Shown in pieces: positions 1 through 7,820 of a DNA stretch of 64,000 nt. Each line of letters begins with the position of its first letter. Positions within the stretch are counted from its first letter, which is position 1. The DNA comes from Miltoncostaea sp963823515 (GTDB lineage: Bacteria; Actinomycetota; Thermoleophilia; Miltoncostaeales; Miltoncostaeaceae). The notes beneath the pieces are model-generated. The model searched no databases and had not been told where the DNA came from. It saw nothing but the letters and a program-made list of their open reading frames with translations. Made by a program: the position numbers and the translations under genes. The stretch covers positions 542,139-606,138 of the forward strand of contig CAWGMB010000002.1 of assembly GCA_963823515.1 (NCBI GenBank). The letters are read 5' to 3'.

Positions 1-268
1 CGTAGGGACCGACTTCCCGCGGCGGGAAATGGCGCGCCGCCGCGAAGGCGAGGGTGACGGCGGGGTTGAGGTGCGCGCCCGACAGGTGCCCGAGGGCCAT
101 GACCATGACGGCCACGACCAGGCCGAAGGCGGCCGCGACCCCGCCCAGGCCGAGCGCCCCGCCGGTGAGCCCGTCCACGAGGACCGCCCCGGTGCCGGCG
201 GCCACCAGGCAGAAGGCGCCGAGGCCCTCCGCGACGAGGCGCCGAGGCAGGTCGGGTCTGGTGCTCAC
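1..268 (-). CDS. MIP/aquaporin family channel, N-terminal part (runs off left edge)
   Basis: The minus-strand reading frame opens with GTG at 268 and continues through position 1, giving the first 89 residues of a membrane channel. The protein has a short cytoplasmic N-terminus, a Gly/Ala-rich membrane segment, and then SGAHLNPAVT, the first NPA loop of the aquaporin/glycerol facilitator family. It is divergent from arsR with about 54 bp between the start codons. In some bacteria an ars-linked aquaglyceroporin lets arsenite leave the cell in place of ArsB/Acr3; the context suggests that role, but the selectivity residues lie outside the window. A minus-strand TAGCCT lies 7 nt before the GTG, so the mRNA may be leaderless. 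The family call is secure; arsenite transport is inferred. Confidence 0.85.
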   Translation of the reverse strand, partial: MSTRPDLPRRLVAEGLGAFCLVAAGTGAVLVDGLTGGALGLGGVAAAFGLVVAVMVMALGHLSGAHLNPAVTLAFAAARHFPPREVGPY

Positions 269-275
269 GGCGGGG

Positions 276-281
276 AGGCTA
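276..281 (-). promoter_or_regulatory. -10 element of the aquaporin gene (leaderless layout)
   Basis: On the minus strand TAGCCT ends 7 nt before the GTG start at 268. That spacing puts the likely transcription start at or next to the start codon. No good -35 is seen. Confidence 0.4.
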
Positions 282-286
282 TTGCA

Positions 287-324
287 TTGACAGAACTGAT
301 TTCAATCGATAGTAATGAATCGAT
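287..324 (+). promoter_or_regulatory. arsR promoter and probable ArsR operator
   Basis: TTGACA at 287-292, a 17-bp spacer and TAGTAA at 310-315 form a near-consensus promoter in an unusually AT-rich spot. The -10 ends 7 nt before the ATG at 323, so the mRNA is predicted to be leaderless. CAATCGAT (303-310) and GAATCGAT (317-324) form a direct repeat containing the palindrome ATCGAT and overlapping the -10 and start codon, a plausible ArsR binding site that could repress both divergent genes. Confidence 0.6.
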
Positions 325-703
325 GCCTGTCGATCTCGAGCTCACCCCCAAGCGCAAGCGCGCGGCTGGCGAGCCGTGCTGCGAGCCCGTCGTCTACCCC
401 GACGTCGCGCGCGCCCAGGCGGAGCGCATGGCGACGGTGGCCAAGGCCCTCGGAGACCCCATCCGTCTCCAGTTGGTGGACGTGCTGCGAAAGCACGCCG
501 GGAAGGTCTGCGTGTGCGAGCTGATCCCGCTCTTCGACGTCAGCCAGTCGACCGTCTCGCACCACCTCAAGGTGCTGCGCCAGGCCGGTCTGGTCGACTC
601 CGAGCGGCGCGGCTTGTGGGCCTACTACTACGTCGTCCCCGCGGCGCTCGCGGAGTTCGGAGCCTGGGTGGTCGGCCGCGCGGATGCGTCATGCGAATGC
701 TGA
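323..703 (+). CDS. arsR: ArsR/SmtB-family metalloregulator
   Basis: A 126-residue winged-helix repressor. The helix-turn-helix is FDVSQSTVSHHLKVLRQAGL (residues 71-90). Just before it, KVCVCEL carries Cys63 and Cys65, the C-x-C of the ArsR arsenite site. Extra cysteines lie near the N-terminus (Cys19-Cys20) and at the very C-terminus (Cys124, Cys126) and may add a thiolate ligand. The frame is open upstream to 29, but ATG 323 is chosen because a strong promoter sits immediately before it. The family releases DNA on As(III) binding. arsM follows 22 bp downstream and the aquaporin gene is divergent. Confidence 0.9.
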   Translation: MPVDLELTPKRKRAAGEPCCEPVVYPDVARAQAERMATVAKALGDPIRLQLVDVLRKHAGKVCVCELIPLFDVSQSTVSHHLKVLRQAGLVDSERRGLWAYYYVVPAALAEFGAWVVGRADASCEC

Positions 704-725
704 CCCCGGCACGCGGAGCGCCCCG

Positions 726-1568
726 ATGAGTTCCGGCGACGTGGTCGATGTGCACGAGCAGGTGCGCCGTCGCTATGCGCAGGCGGCGCGCGAGGCGGCC
801 GACGGCGCACGGCCGGGGCTCGCCGGGGACTGCGGGGCGGGCGGCTGCTGCGCCCCCGGCGAGGAGGTCTTCGGCAGCGCCCTGTACGCCGATCTCGCCC
901 CGGGCGAGCTCCCCGAGAGCGCGGTCCTGGCGAGCCTCGGCTGTGGCAACCCCGCGGCCGTCGCCGACCTGCGCGAGGGCGAGGTGGTGCTCGACCTCGG
1001 CTCCGGCGGCGGCATCGACGTGCTCCTGTCGGCGAAGCGCGTGGGCCCGGCCGGCAGGGCCTACGGCCTCGACATGACCGACGAGATGCTCGCCCTCGCG
1101 CGCCGCAATGCGACCGAGGCGGGGGTGGCCAACGTCGACTTCCTCAAGGGGCGGATCGAGGAGATCCCCCTCCCCGCCGAGACCGTGGACGTCGTGATCT
1201 CGAACTGCGTCGTGAACCTCTCCCCCGACAAGGAGGCCGTTCTGGCCGAGGTCTTCCGGGTGCTGCGCCCGGGCGGGCGGATCGGGATCAGCGATGTCGT
1301 CGCCGAGGACCGGCTGAGCCCCGCCGAGCGCGCCGAGCGCGGCGGCTGGACGGGGTGCATCGCCGGAGCCCTCTCGCTCGGCGAGTACGAGCGCTTCCTG
1401 GCCGCGGCCGGCTTCCGCGACGTGGCGATCACCTTCACCCACGAGGTGGCCGACGGCCTCCACGGAGCGATCGTCGCCGCCGTGAAGCCGGCCGATGCGC
1501 CGAGCGTCCCCGCCCTGGCGCCCGGCGCCGCCGGCACGGCCTCGTGCACCGGGCAGGGCTGCTGCTGA
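726..1568 (+). CDS. arsM: arsenite S-adenosylmethionine methyltransferase
   Basis: A 280-residue class I SAM methyltransferase. The SAM motif VLDLGSGGGIDVLL is at residues 88-101. The cysteines used by ArsM to bind and methylate As(III) are present: Cys73 in SLGCGNP, Cys161 in ISNCVVNLSPDKE and Cys211 in CIAGAL. There are also a Cys cluster near the N-terminus (residues 36-42) and a CxxxxCC tail, as in many ArsM proteins. It converts arsenite to methylated, partly volatile arsenicals in the cytoplasm. ATG 726 is chosen over an upstream in-frame start at 684 that overlaps arsR. It is the second gene of the arsR operon. Confidence 0.92.
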   Translation: MSSGDVVDVHEQVRRRYAQAAREAADGARPGLAGDCGAGGCCAPGEEVFGSALYADLAPGELPESAVLASLGCGNPAAVADLREGEVVLDLGSGGGIDVLLSAKRVGPAGRAYGLDMTDEMLALARRNATEAGVANVDFLKGRIEEIPLPAETVDVVISNCVVNLSPDKEAVLAEVFRVLRPGGRIGISDVVAEDRLSPAERAERGGWTGCIAGALSLGEYERFLAAAGFRDVAITFTHEVADGLHGAIVAAVKPADAPSVPALAPGAAGTASCTGQGCC

Positions 1569-1636
1569 GCTGAGCGTGCGCCGGGGCGCCCTCGCCCTCA
1601 GCATGAATCCGTCCTGGGCTCGCGGCGGATCCGTGC

Positions 1637-2566
1637 TCAGTGGGCGTGCTCGGCCCCCTGACAGCCGGTGGCGTGCCCGGTCGGCGAGGCCGCCGCCTCG
1701 TCGTCGCAGTGCTCCACCTGCAGAGTCGTGTGACCGATGCCGTAGTCGTGGGTGAGCATCCGCGTGATCTCGCCCTGGAGCGCGTGGCAGTCCTCAGCCG
1801 GGCCCACGACGACGTGGGCCGACAGGGCGGGGAAGCCCGAGGTGATGGTCCAGATGTGCAGATCGCGCACCGCGACCACCCCGGGCGCCTCGGCCATCCT
1901 GCGGCCGACGATCTCCGCGTCGATGCCGGCGGGCGTCGCCTCCAGGAGGATCGTCGTGGCCTCCCGCAGCACCCGCCACGAGCTCACGAGCACCAGCAGG
2001 CCGATCAGAATGCTGACGAGCGGATCGGCGTAGAGCCAACCGGTGGTGATGATCAGAGCCGCCGCGACGATGACGCCCAGGGAGCCGAGCAGGTCGGCGA
2101 CGACGTGCGCGAACGCGGCGCGCATGTTGAGGCTCTCGCCCTGCGAGCGCCAGAGGATCGCGGCGGCGATCAGGTTGACCGCGAGGCCGATCACGGCGAT
2201 CGTCAGGGCGGTGCCGCCCGCGACCTCCGGCGGATCCTGCAGTCGCCGCGCCGCCTCGACGAAGATCCAGATCGAGATCGCGACCAGGGCGACCCCGTTG
2301 GCCAGCGCGGCGAGGATCTCGGCCCGGCGGAAGCCGAAGCTCAGCCGCGCCGTGGGCGGCCTGCGCGCCAGCGACAGCGCGCCGAGCGCCAGCCCGAGCG
2401 ACACCGAGTCGGAGAGCATGTGCCCGGCGTCCGCGATGAGGGCGAGGCTGCCGGAGAGGAAACCGCCGATCACCTCGGCGACCATGAACCCGGCCGTCAG
2501 GCACAGCACCAGTACGAGCGCCCGCCGGTCGGCGGCGCGGTGGTCGTGGCGGTGGTCGTGGCTCAC
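1637..2566 (-). CDS. cation diffusion facilitator (CzcD/ZitB-type) metal exporter
   Basis: About 309 residues with a His-rich start (SHDHRHDH), six predicted membrane segments and a cytoplasmic C-terminal domain. HMLSDS in TM2 and HVVADLLGS in TM5 supply the His/Asp residues that form the transport site of Zn/Co/Cd CDF antiporters. A His/Cys-containing tail (GHATGCQGAEHAH) probably binds metal. The start is uncertain: GTG at 2566 places the His motif at the N-terminus as usual, with GTG codons also at 2575 and 2572 and a TTG at 2623. Convergent with arsM, so it forms its own transcript. Confidence 0.9.
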   Translation of the reverse strand: MSHDHRHDHRAADRRALVLVLCLTAGFMVAEVIGGFLSGSLALIADAGHMLSDSVSLGLALGALSLARRPPTARLSFGFRRAEILAALANGVALVAISIWIFVEAARRLQDPPEVAGGTALTIAVIGLAVNLIAAAILWRSQGESLNMRAAFAHVVADLLGSLGVIVAAALIITTGWLYADPLVSILIGLLVLVSSWRVLREATTILLEATPAGIDAEIVGRRMAEAPGVVAVRDLHIWTITSGFPALSAHVVVGPAEDCHALQGEITRMLTHDYGIGHTTLQVEHCDDEAAASPTGHATGCQGAEHAH

Positions 2567-2652
2567 CCTCACCACCCTGCCATCGGCCGCCGGACCTGTC
2601 CGCCAGATGGCGCGATCCGTCAAGAGCGCCGCGGTCCGATCGCTACGCCGCG

Positions 2653-3194
2653 ATGGAGATCACGCGCCCGAGGATCCCGATCGTCGAGCACGACGAGAGC
2701 ACGGTCGAGGCGGTCGCGTTCCACATGCGCTCGGCGGGCCTCGATCCGGCCATCGCCCCCGACGGGCTGGCCGGGCTGCGCGCCCTTCACAACAGCACGC
2801 CCGATGCGGTCGTGCTCGACCTGATGCTCCCGGGCGTGGACGGCCGGCACATCATCCGCGAGGCGCGCGAGTGGGCGCCCCGGCGCGCGATCATCGTGGT
2901 GACCGCGCGCGCCAACGAGCACGACCGGGTCGAGGTGCTCTCGCTGGGCGCCGACGACGTCATGTGCAAGCCCTTCTCCATGCGCGAGCTCCTCGCCCGC
3001 GTCACGGCGGCCCTTCGGCGGACGGCGGCCGAGAGCGCGCGCTCCAAGCGTCTGCCGATCGCAGAGGGCGATCTGAGCATCGACCCCGGGCGCATGTCGG
3101 TGATCGTCGCCGGTCGGCCGTCCAGACGCTCCACGGCGTGGGATACCGGTTACTCGCCACGCCCCGCCGGATGCCCGGGTCGCCGGCCCGCTGA
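2653..3194 (+). pseudogene. OmpR-family response regulator with deleted and frameshifted DNA-binding domain
   Basis: Residues 1-125 form a complete receiver domain with Asp56 as the phosphoacceptor (VVLDLMLPG), Thr84 and Lys106 (MCKPFS). One acidic-pocket residue is altered (EHDE instead of the usual DDE). The output domain begins (GDLSIDPGRMSVIVAGRP) and then fails. The family's last strand, QTLHGVGYRLLATPRR, follows at once in the +1 frame (about 3122-3170, stop at 3194). The winged-helix core of about 60 residues is therefore missing and the junction near 3115-3122 is out of frame. In the original frame the ORF runs on to 3579 as low-complexity sequence. No sensor kinase is adjacent. Confidence 0.75.
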
Positions 3195-3200
3195 GCGCGG

Positions 3201-3240
3201 GCGCGCGCCCTCACGCATCGTGCGCGATGCAGGCGCGCGC
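3201..3240 (+). terminator. GC-rich hairpin
   Basis: Outer arms GCGCGCGCC (3201-3209) and GGCGCGCGC (3232-3240) enclose inner arms GCATCG and CGATGC. There is no T run, as is common in high-GC actinobacteria. It separates the broken regulator from the next gene. Confidence 0.5.
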
Positions 3241-3307
3241 CGGGGGCCGATGGATGTCGGGACGGCGGTCTCGCCGCCGGGACGTGCCCACCCGAGGAGG
3301 ACGGACG

Positions 3308-3604
3308 ATGACGTTCAGGATGGTTCGACGCAGCCTCGCCGCGACCGCGGTCCTGGCCGCGATCGCGGCGCCGAGCGCCATGGCGTGCGGCGGCGGGGGC
3401 TCCCCCGCCCATGCCGGCGACGGCGCTCCGTCGGCGAAGACCCGGACCCACGCCTCATACGACGGCCATCACCACCGCGACCGGTCGACGCGCGATCGCG
3501 ATCGGTCGACGCACGACCGCGACCGGGGAACGCCGCCGCCGGTCGTCGTGGACCCGGCCGACCCGACGGTTCCGCCTGACGCCAGCGGCGGCTCGTCCTT
3601 CTGA
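3308..3604 (+). CDS. small secreted protein of unknown function
   Basis: 98 residues with an N-terminal signal peptide (MVRRSLAATAVLAAIAAPSAMA, then CGGGG). The rest is hydrophilic and low-complexity: a His-rich stretch (DGHHHRD), then imperfect DRDRST/DRDRGT repeats and a Pro/Val/Asp tail. GAGGAGG ends 7 nt before ATG 3308, a strong ribosome binding site that fixes the start. The cysteine after the cleavage site could be lipidated, but the -3 to -1 residues fit signal peptidase I better. No family is recognised. Confidence 0.6.
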   Translation: MTFRMVRRSLAATAVLAAIAAPSAMACGGGGSPAHAGDGAPSAKTRTHASYDGHHHRDRSTRDRDRSTHDRDRGTPPPVVVDPADPTVPPDASGGSSF

Positions 3605-3620
3605 TCGGAGCGAGGCCGGG

Positions 3621-3653
3621 CCTGCGCGACGCCGCTACGCGGAGTCGCGCAGG
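3621..3653. terminator. bidirectional hairpin between convergent genes
   Basis: CCTGCGCGAC (3621-3630) and GTCGCGCAGG (3644-3653) form a 10-bp perfect stem. The right arm overlaps the last codons of the sigma factor gene. Confidence 0.5.
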
Positions 3654-4738
3654 GCCTGGGCCTCGGGCAGGGCCTCGAGCTTCTTGAGGGTGTTGTTCTC
3701 GATCTGACGGATCCGCTCGCGCGTGACCCCGAAGGCGCGGCCGACCTCCTCGAGGGTGCGCGGCTGCTCGCCCTGAAGGCCGAAGCGCAGCTCGATGACC
3801 TTGCGCTCGCGGTCCGGCAGCGCCTCCAGGGCGCGCAGGATGTCGGTGTGGCGCAGGTTCACCGACGCCTCGTCGAACGGCGACGCGGCCGATTCGTCCT
3901 CGACGAAGTCGCCGAGCTCGGAGTCGCCCTCCTCCCCGATCGGCTTCTCGAGGCTGACCGGCGTCTGCGCCATCCGCAGGATGTCGCGGACCTCCTCGAC
4001 GCTCATGCGCAGCTCCTCGGCGATCTCCTCCGCGCGCGGCTCGCGGCCGAGTCGCTGCACCATCTGCCGCTCGAGGTGCACCACCTTGTTGAGCTTCTCC
4101 ACCATGTGGACCGGGATGCGGATGGTGCGCGCCTTGTCGGCGATGGCGCGCGTGACGGCCTGCCGGATCCACCAGGTGGCGTAGGTCGAGAATTTGAAGC
4201 CGCGGCGGTAGTCGAACTTCTCGACCGCCCGGATCAGCCCGAGGCTGCCCTCCTGGATCAGGTCGAGGAACGAGAGGCCTCGGCCCAGATAGCCCTTGGC
4301 GATGCTGACCACCAGTCGCAGGTTGGCCTCGACCATCGCCTGCTTGGCGGAGAGGTCGCCCAGCTCGATCCGCTTCGCGAGGGCCACCTCCTGCCGCGCG
4401 GTGAGGAGGGGCACCCGCCCGATCTCGCGCAGGTACAGGCGCAGGCTGTCGAGGCTCGACTCGACGGCAAGGTCGAGCTCGGGTCCGCGCTCGGGGCGGG
4501 CGGCGGCACCGCGGACGATCACTTCGCCGTCGGCGTCGAGCACCTCGACGCCCAGCTCGATCAGGTGCGAGTAGAAGTCCTCGATCTGCTCCTTGGTGAC
4601 GTCAGCGTCCTGCAGCGCCTCGACGATCTCGTCGTAGGTGAGGGCGCCGCGCTCCATGCCCTCCGCCGCCAGGGCGCGCATCTCCTCGACGTCCGGCAGG
4701 GCGATTTCCACGACGCTGCGGGGAGGGGCTGATGCCAT
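3635..4738 (-). CDS. rpoD: sigma-70 family RNA polymerase sigma factor (RpoD/SigA type)
   Basis: 367 residues covering the regions of a group 1/2 sigma factor. A region 1.1-like acidic N-terminus includes EIVEALQDADVTKEQIEDF. Region 1.2 is SLRLYLREIGRVPLLTARQE. Region 2 contains GLIRAVEKFDYRRGFKFSTY and ATWWIRQAVTRAI, which melt and read the -10. Region 3 follows, and region 4.2 is TLEEVGRAFGVTRERIRQIE, which reads the -35. It directs RNA polymerase to housekeeping promoters. ATG 4738 has an upstream GGAAGGA; a GTG at 4771 is less likely. Whether it is the sole primary sigma or a close paralogue cannot be told from the window. Confidence 0.9.
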   Translation of the reverse strand: MASAPPRSVVEIALPDVEEMRALAAEGMERGALTYDEIVEALQDADVTKEQIEDFYSHLIELGVEVLDADGEVIVRGAAARPERGPELDLAVESSLDSLRLYLREIGRVPLLTARQEVALAKRIELGDLSAKQAMVEANLRLVVSIAKGYLGRGLSFLDLIQEGSLGLIRAVEKFDYRRGFKFSTYATWWIRQAVTRAIADKARTIRIPVHMVEKLNKVVHLERQMVQRLGREPRAEEIAEELRMSVEEVRDILRMAQTPVSLEKPIGEEGDSELGDFVEDESAASPFDEASVNLRHTDILRALEALPDRERKVIELRFGLQGEQPRTLEEVGRAFGVTRERIRQIENNTLKKLEALPEAQALRDSA

Positions 4739-4925
4739 CGTCTCGCGTCCTTCCTCGGTGGGGGAACGCACAGGAGTCGTGGCAGCATATCGCGACGGTA
4801 GACGGGCCCTGGCGGTCAGGGTGCGTCACAATCCTGCTCGCACGGGAGAAATGTCGTGGCCACCTCGCCGGTGCCCCACCTCCCTCCCCCGCGCGACCGG
4901 CGAGATCTGACGAGAGCGAGAACGC

Positions 4926-5927
4926 ATGAGCACCACGCGGCGCAGCGTGGCCGAGGATCTCCAGGAGACCCGGCCCACCGCACTGATCAGCCTGTCCCGC
5001 GCCGGCGTGACCCGCTCGGCGAAGGCGATCCGCATCAGCCACAACGGGTCGGAGCGGCTCTTCCAGGCCGAGGTCGAGTGCTTCTGCGACCTCCGGCCGG
5101 ATCAGAAGGGCGCCCACATGTCGCGCTTCGAGGAGACGGTGAACGAGGCCATCGACGAGGTCGTCATCGGCCAGGCCCTGCGCGTCGAGGCGCTGGCCGA
5201 GCGGATCGCCGAGTCGATCATCAGCACGCAGCGCGCGCTGCGGAGCGAGGTCACCATCCGAGCGAGCTACCCGGTCGAGCGGCGAACCCCCGTCAGCGAC
5301 ATCCCCACCCAGGAGATGTACGGGCTGATCGGCATCGCCGCGGCCAACCCCACCACGAGCCGCCGTCTGGTGGGCGTCACCGCCCAGGGCATGAACGCCT
5401 GCCCCTGCGCGCAGGGGCTGATCCGCGCGCAGGCCGAGGACGACCTGCGCGCCGACGGCTTCACCGAGGACGAGATCGACCGGATCGTCGCCCTCGTTCC
5501 GGTCGCGACCCACAACCAGCGGGCCCGCGGCACCCTGTACCTCGGCTCGCCGAACGCGATCGACGTCGACGCGGACCGCCTGATCGAGATCGTCGAGGAG
5601 GGCATGTCCTCCGAGATCTACGAGCTGATGAAGCGCCCCGACGAGCAGTACGTGGTCGACCGCGCCCATCGCCGGCCGCGGTTCGTCGAGGATTCGGTGC
5701 GCGAGATGATCCGCGGCACGCTAGACCGCTTCCCGGACCTGCCTGACGACGCGTTCGTCCACGCGCACCAGGCCAACTTCGAGACCATCCACACCCACGA
5801 CGTCGAGGCCGAGCGCTCGGGGGCGGTCGGGGAGATCCGTGGCGAACTGGAGCGCAGAGACCACGTCGAGCGCCACACGACCCTGCGCGCCTGGCTCGAC
5901 GGCGGGGTGCCGCGCGGCTCCGACTGA
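4926..5927 (+). CDS. folE2: GTP cyclohydrolase FolE2/MptA type (type IB)
   Basis: 333 residues matching the type IB GTP cyclohydrolase family: KGAHMSRFEE, GMNACPCAQ with the metal-binding cysteines, and the C-terminal NFETIHTHDVEAER. The enzyme opens the GTP imidazole ring to make dihydroneopterin triphosphate (FolE2) or its cyclic phosphate (archaeal MptA), the entry step to folate/pterin synthesis. Sequence alone does not settle which product is made. It is transcribed divergently from the sigma factor gene; no clear operator was seen in the spacer. Confidence 0.85.
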   Translation: MSTTRRSVAEDLQETRPTALISLSRAGVTRSAKAIRISHNGSERLFQAEVECFCDLRPDQKGAHMSRFEETVNEAIDEVVIGQALRVEALAERIAESIISTQRALRSEVTIRASYPVERRTPVSDIPTQEMYGLIGIAAANPTTSRRLVGVTAQGMNACPCAQGLIRAQAEDDLRADGFTEDEIDRIVALVPVATHNQRARGTLYLGSPNAIDVDADRLIEIVEEGMSSEIYELMKRPDEQYVVDRAHRRPRFVEDSVREMIRGTLDRFPDLPDDAFVHAHQANFETIHTHDVEAERSGAVGEIRGELERRDHVERHTTLRAWLDGGVPRGSD

Positions 5928-5961
5928 GCGCGCGCCGGCGCGACCGCGAATGTCGACCGTC

Positions 5962-5979
5962 GCCCGGCTTCCGCCGGGC
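5962..5979. terminator. short hairpin between convergent genes
   Basis: GCCCGGC-TTCC-GCCGGGC, a 7-bp perfect stem with a 4-nt loop, lies between the stops of folE2 and the convergent ATP-grasp gene. Confidence 0.45.
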
Positions 5980-5986
5980 TATCGGG

Positions 5987-7207
5987 TCAGCGTGAGAGCA
6001 GCGTCCCGGCCCGGCCGGCCAGCGCCGCCACTCGGCGGAAGGCCCACTGCGGATCGCTCAGAGGCGGATCGAGCTGATGGTCGCGGGTCAACGCCGCGCG
6101 CACGAGACGCGTCGCGAGAGCGCGGGGCGACTCGTCGGTGCGCTTGGCCAGCGCGTCGCGCAGGGCCGAGCGCTCGCCCTCGATCGGGACATAGGTGATC
6201 GACCGGATGCTCTCGCCCACGGGCAGCCGCATCCGCCCGAGAGCCGCTTCCACCCCGAAGCGCGGTAGATCGAAGCCCGCCGCCACGGCCGCGCCGACCG
6301 ACGCGGCGAGGCGGAGGTTGATGTCGTGGAACCAATAGCGCCCGTCACGCTCGAGGAGATTCATGCAACACGGCCCGCGGTAGTCGGCGACGTGGAGCAG
6401 AGCCGCGGCGAGTCGCTCCAACTCGGGCGGCGTCGGGACGATTCGCGAGACCGAGCTCGTCCCGACCACGCGCGGATAGGTGGTCTCGACACGGGCCGCC
6501 ACCATCCCGACGGCGCCGGTGGCGTCGCGGACGCAGTGGAGCACCCAGGGCCGGCCGATGATCTGCTCCTGGACCACGGCGTCGAGGTCGGAGACGCGCA
6601 GGTGCGCGATGGCGGCGTCGCGTTCGGCGACGGTCCGCGCAGCGACCACGGGGGCACGAACGGCGTCCGACAGCGAGGTTCGCGGCTTGACGATCGACGG
6701 AAGTGGTGGCCACGGCCCCGCCGGCCCGTCGGGCCCGACCTCGACGCTGGCCGGGTGGTCGGCCCCTGCCAGCGCGGCGGTGCGCGCGAGCTCGAGCTTG
6801 TCGCAGAGCATCCGGAACTGGCGCGCGTCGGGCCCGGCGACGACCGTCCGCGAGGGGGGCAGGGGATTCTCGGCCAGAAGGCGCACCACGTCCTCGTCCA
6901 GCGGGAGCACCACGTCCACGCCGTCGGCGAGGCAGGTCCTGCGGAGCCACTCGAGGAAGCTCTCGGGCGCGTTGACGGGCGACGGGTAGCGCCGGGGGGA
7001 GAGCAGGGCGGTCGATCGCCCTCCTGGATCCCCGTGCGGGTGGGCGGCGATCACACGGTGGCCGGCCGCCCGGAGGCTGCGGAGGGCCCAGGGTCCGGGG
7101 CGGTGACCGCACCAAAGCACCAACACGGTCGCAGGCGCCTGAGAGTCGTCTGCCGACGCGTCGGCAGAGCGGGGGCGAGGAATCATCTCGGTGATCGAAA
7201 AAAGCAT
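5987..7207 (-). CDS. ATP-grasp domain protein
   Basis: 406 residues. The N-terminal part (LVLWCGHRPGPWALRSLRAA...VVLPLDEDVVRLLAE) resembles the pre-ATP-grasp fold of carbamoyl-phosphate synthase-like ligases. The central part has ATP-grasp features: PSIVKPRTSLSD (ATP-contacting Lys), VVQEQIIGRPW and the metal-binding WFHDINLRL near residue 300. Such proteins form amide or ester bonds through acyl phosphates, often on cell-surface or peptide metabolites. The substrate is not predictable. A minus-strand TAGACT lies about 27 nt upstream of the ATG, in an AT-richer spacer shared with the divergent ACT-domain gene. Confidence 0.7.
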   Translation of the reverse strand: MLFSITEMIPRPRSADASADDSQAPATVLVLWCGHRPGPWALRSLRAAGHRVIAAHPHGDPGGRSTALLSPRRYPSPVNAPESFLEWLRRTCLADGVDVVLPLDEDVVRLLAENPLPPSRTVVAGPDARQFRMLCDKLELARTAALAGADHPASVEVGPDGPAGPWPPLPSIVKPRTSLSDAVRAPVVAARTVAERDAAIAHLRVSDLDAVVQEQIIGRPWVLHCVRDATGAVGMVAARVETTYPRVVGTSSVSRIVPTPPELERLAAALLHVADYRGPCCMNLLERDGRYWFHDINLRLAASVGAAVAAGFDLPRFGVEAALGRMRLPVGESIRSITYVPIEGERSALRDALAKRTDESPRALATRLVRAALTRDHQLDPPLSDPQWAFRRVAALAGRAGTLLSR

Positions 7208-7280
7208 GCCACAGCCATCGTCACGAACGACCCGAGTCTATAGCCGCGCGCGCGTCCCCAATCCGACGAGCCCGGGGGCG

Positions 7281-7286
7281 TAGTCT
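7281..7286 (+). promoter_or_regulatory. -10 element of the ACT-domain gene (leaderless layout)
   Basis: TAGTCT ends 6 nt before the GTG start at 7293, so the transcript probably starts at the start codon. Confidence 0.45.
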
Positions 7287-7292
7287 GCCGGC

Positions 7293-7820
7293 GTGAACCA
7301 GGTGATCGTCACCGCCGTCGGGGCCGACCGTCCCGGCATCGTCGCCGCTATCACCGGGGCGCTGCTCGAGATCGGCGGCAACCTGGAGGAGACCCGCGCG
7401 GCCCTGCTGCGCGGGTCCTTCGCCACCGTGCTGGCGGTGGCGGTGCCCGACGGCACCGGCGTCGACGAGGTCGAGGCGGCCCTCGCGCCCGTCGCGAAGG
7501 AGCTCGGCCTGGGGCTCTGGGTGGGCACCGCCTCGCCCAAGCCCGCCGGCGCCCCGCTGCAGCGCTGCGTGGTCTCGGTCTACGGGGCGGACCACCCGGG
7601 GATCGTCCACGGCATGACGGTCGCGCTGGCCGAGCACTCGGCCAACATCCTCGACCTCTCCGCGCGCCTGGTCGGCGAGCCCCCGATCTACGTGCTGGGG
7701 ATCGAGGTGGAGCTCCCGGAGCGGCTGGATTCGGAGCGGCTGGCCGGAGCGCTCGCCCCCGTCGCCGCCGTGCACGGCGTCGAGCTGACCGTCGAGGCCG
7801 AGTCGGACGAGGTGATGTGA
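7293..7820 (+). CDS. ACT-domain regulatory protein (GcvR-like)
   Basis: 175 residues made of two ACT domains: residues 3-80 (VIVTAVGADRPGIVAAIT) and about 93-165 (CVVSVYGADHPGIVHGMT). The GADxPGIV signature is the ligand-binding turn of amino-acid-sensing ACT domains, and the double-ACT layout is that of GcvR-type regulators. There is no DNA-binding domain, so it probably acts through a partner. Its stop overlaps the start of the deformylase gene (GTGA), so the two are translationally coupled. The ligand is unknown. Confidence 0.75.
   Translation: MNQVIVTAVGADRPGIVAAITGALLEIGGNLEETRAALLRGSFATVLAVAVPDGTGVDEVEAALAPVAKELGLGLWVGTASPKPAGAPLQRCVVSVYGADHPGIVHGMTVALAEHSANILDLSARLVGEPPIYVLGIEVELPERLDSERLAGALAPVAAVHGVELTVEAESDEVM

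Noticed and set aside
567..1604. 345-residue minus-strand open frame opposite arsM
   Set aside because: It is the antisense shadow of arsM; composition is random-looking and arsM carries all family motifs.
5987..7207. Assignment of the ATP-grasp protein as a carbamoyl-phosphate synthase large subunit or D-Ala-D-Ala ligase
   Set aside because: It is shorter than CPSase and lacks the D-Ala ligase signature; only the general fold is supported.
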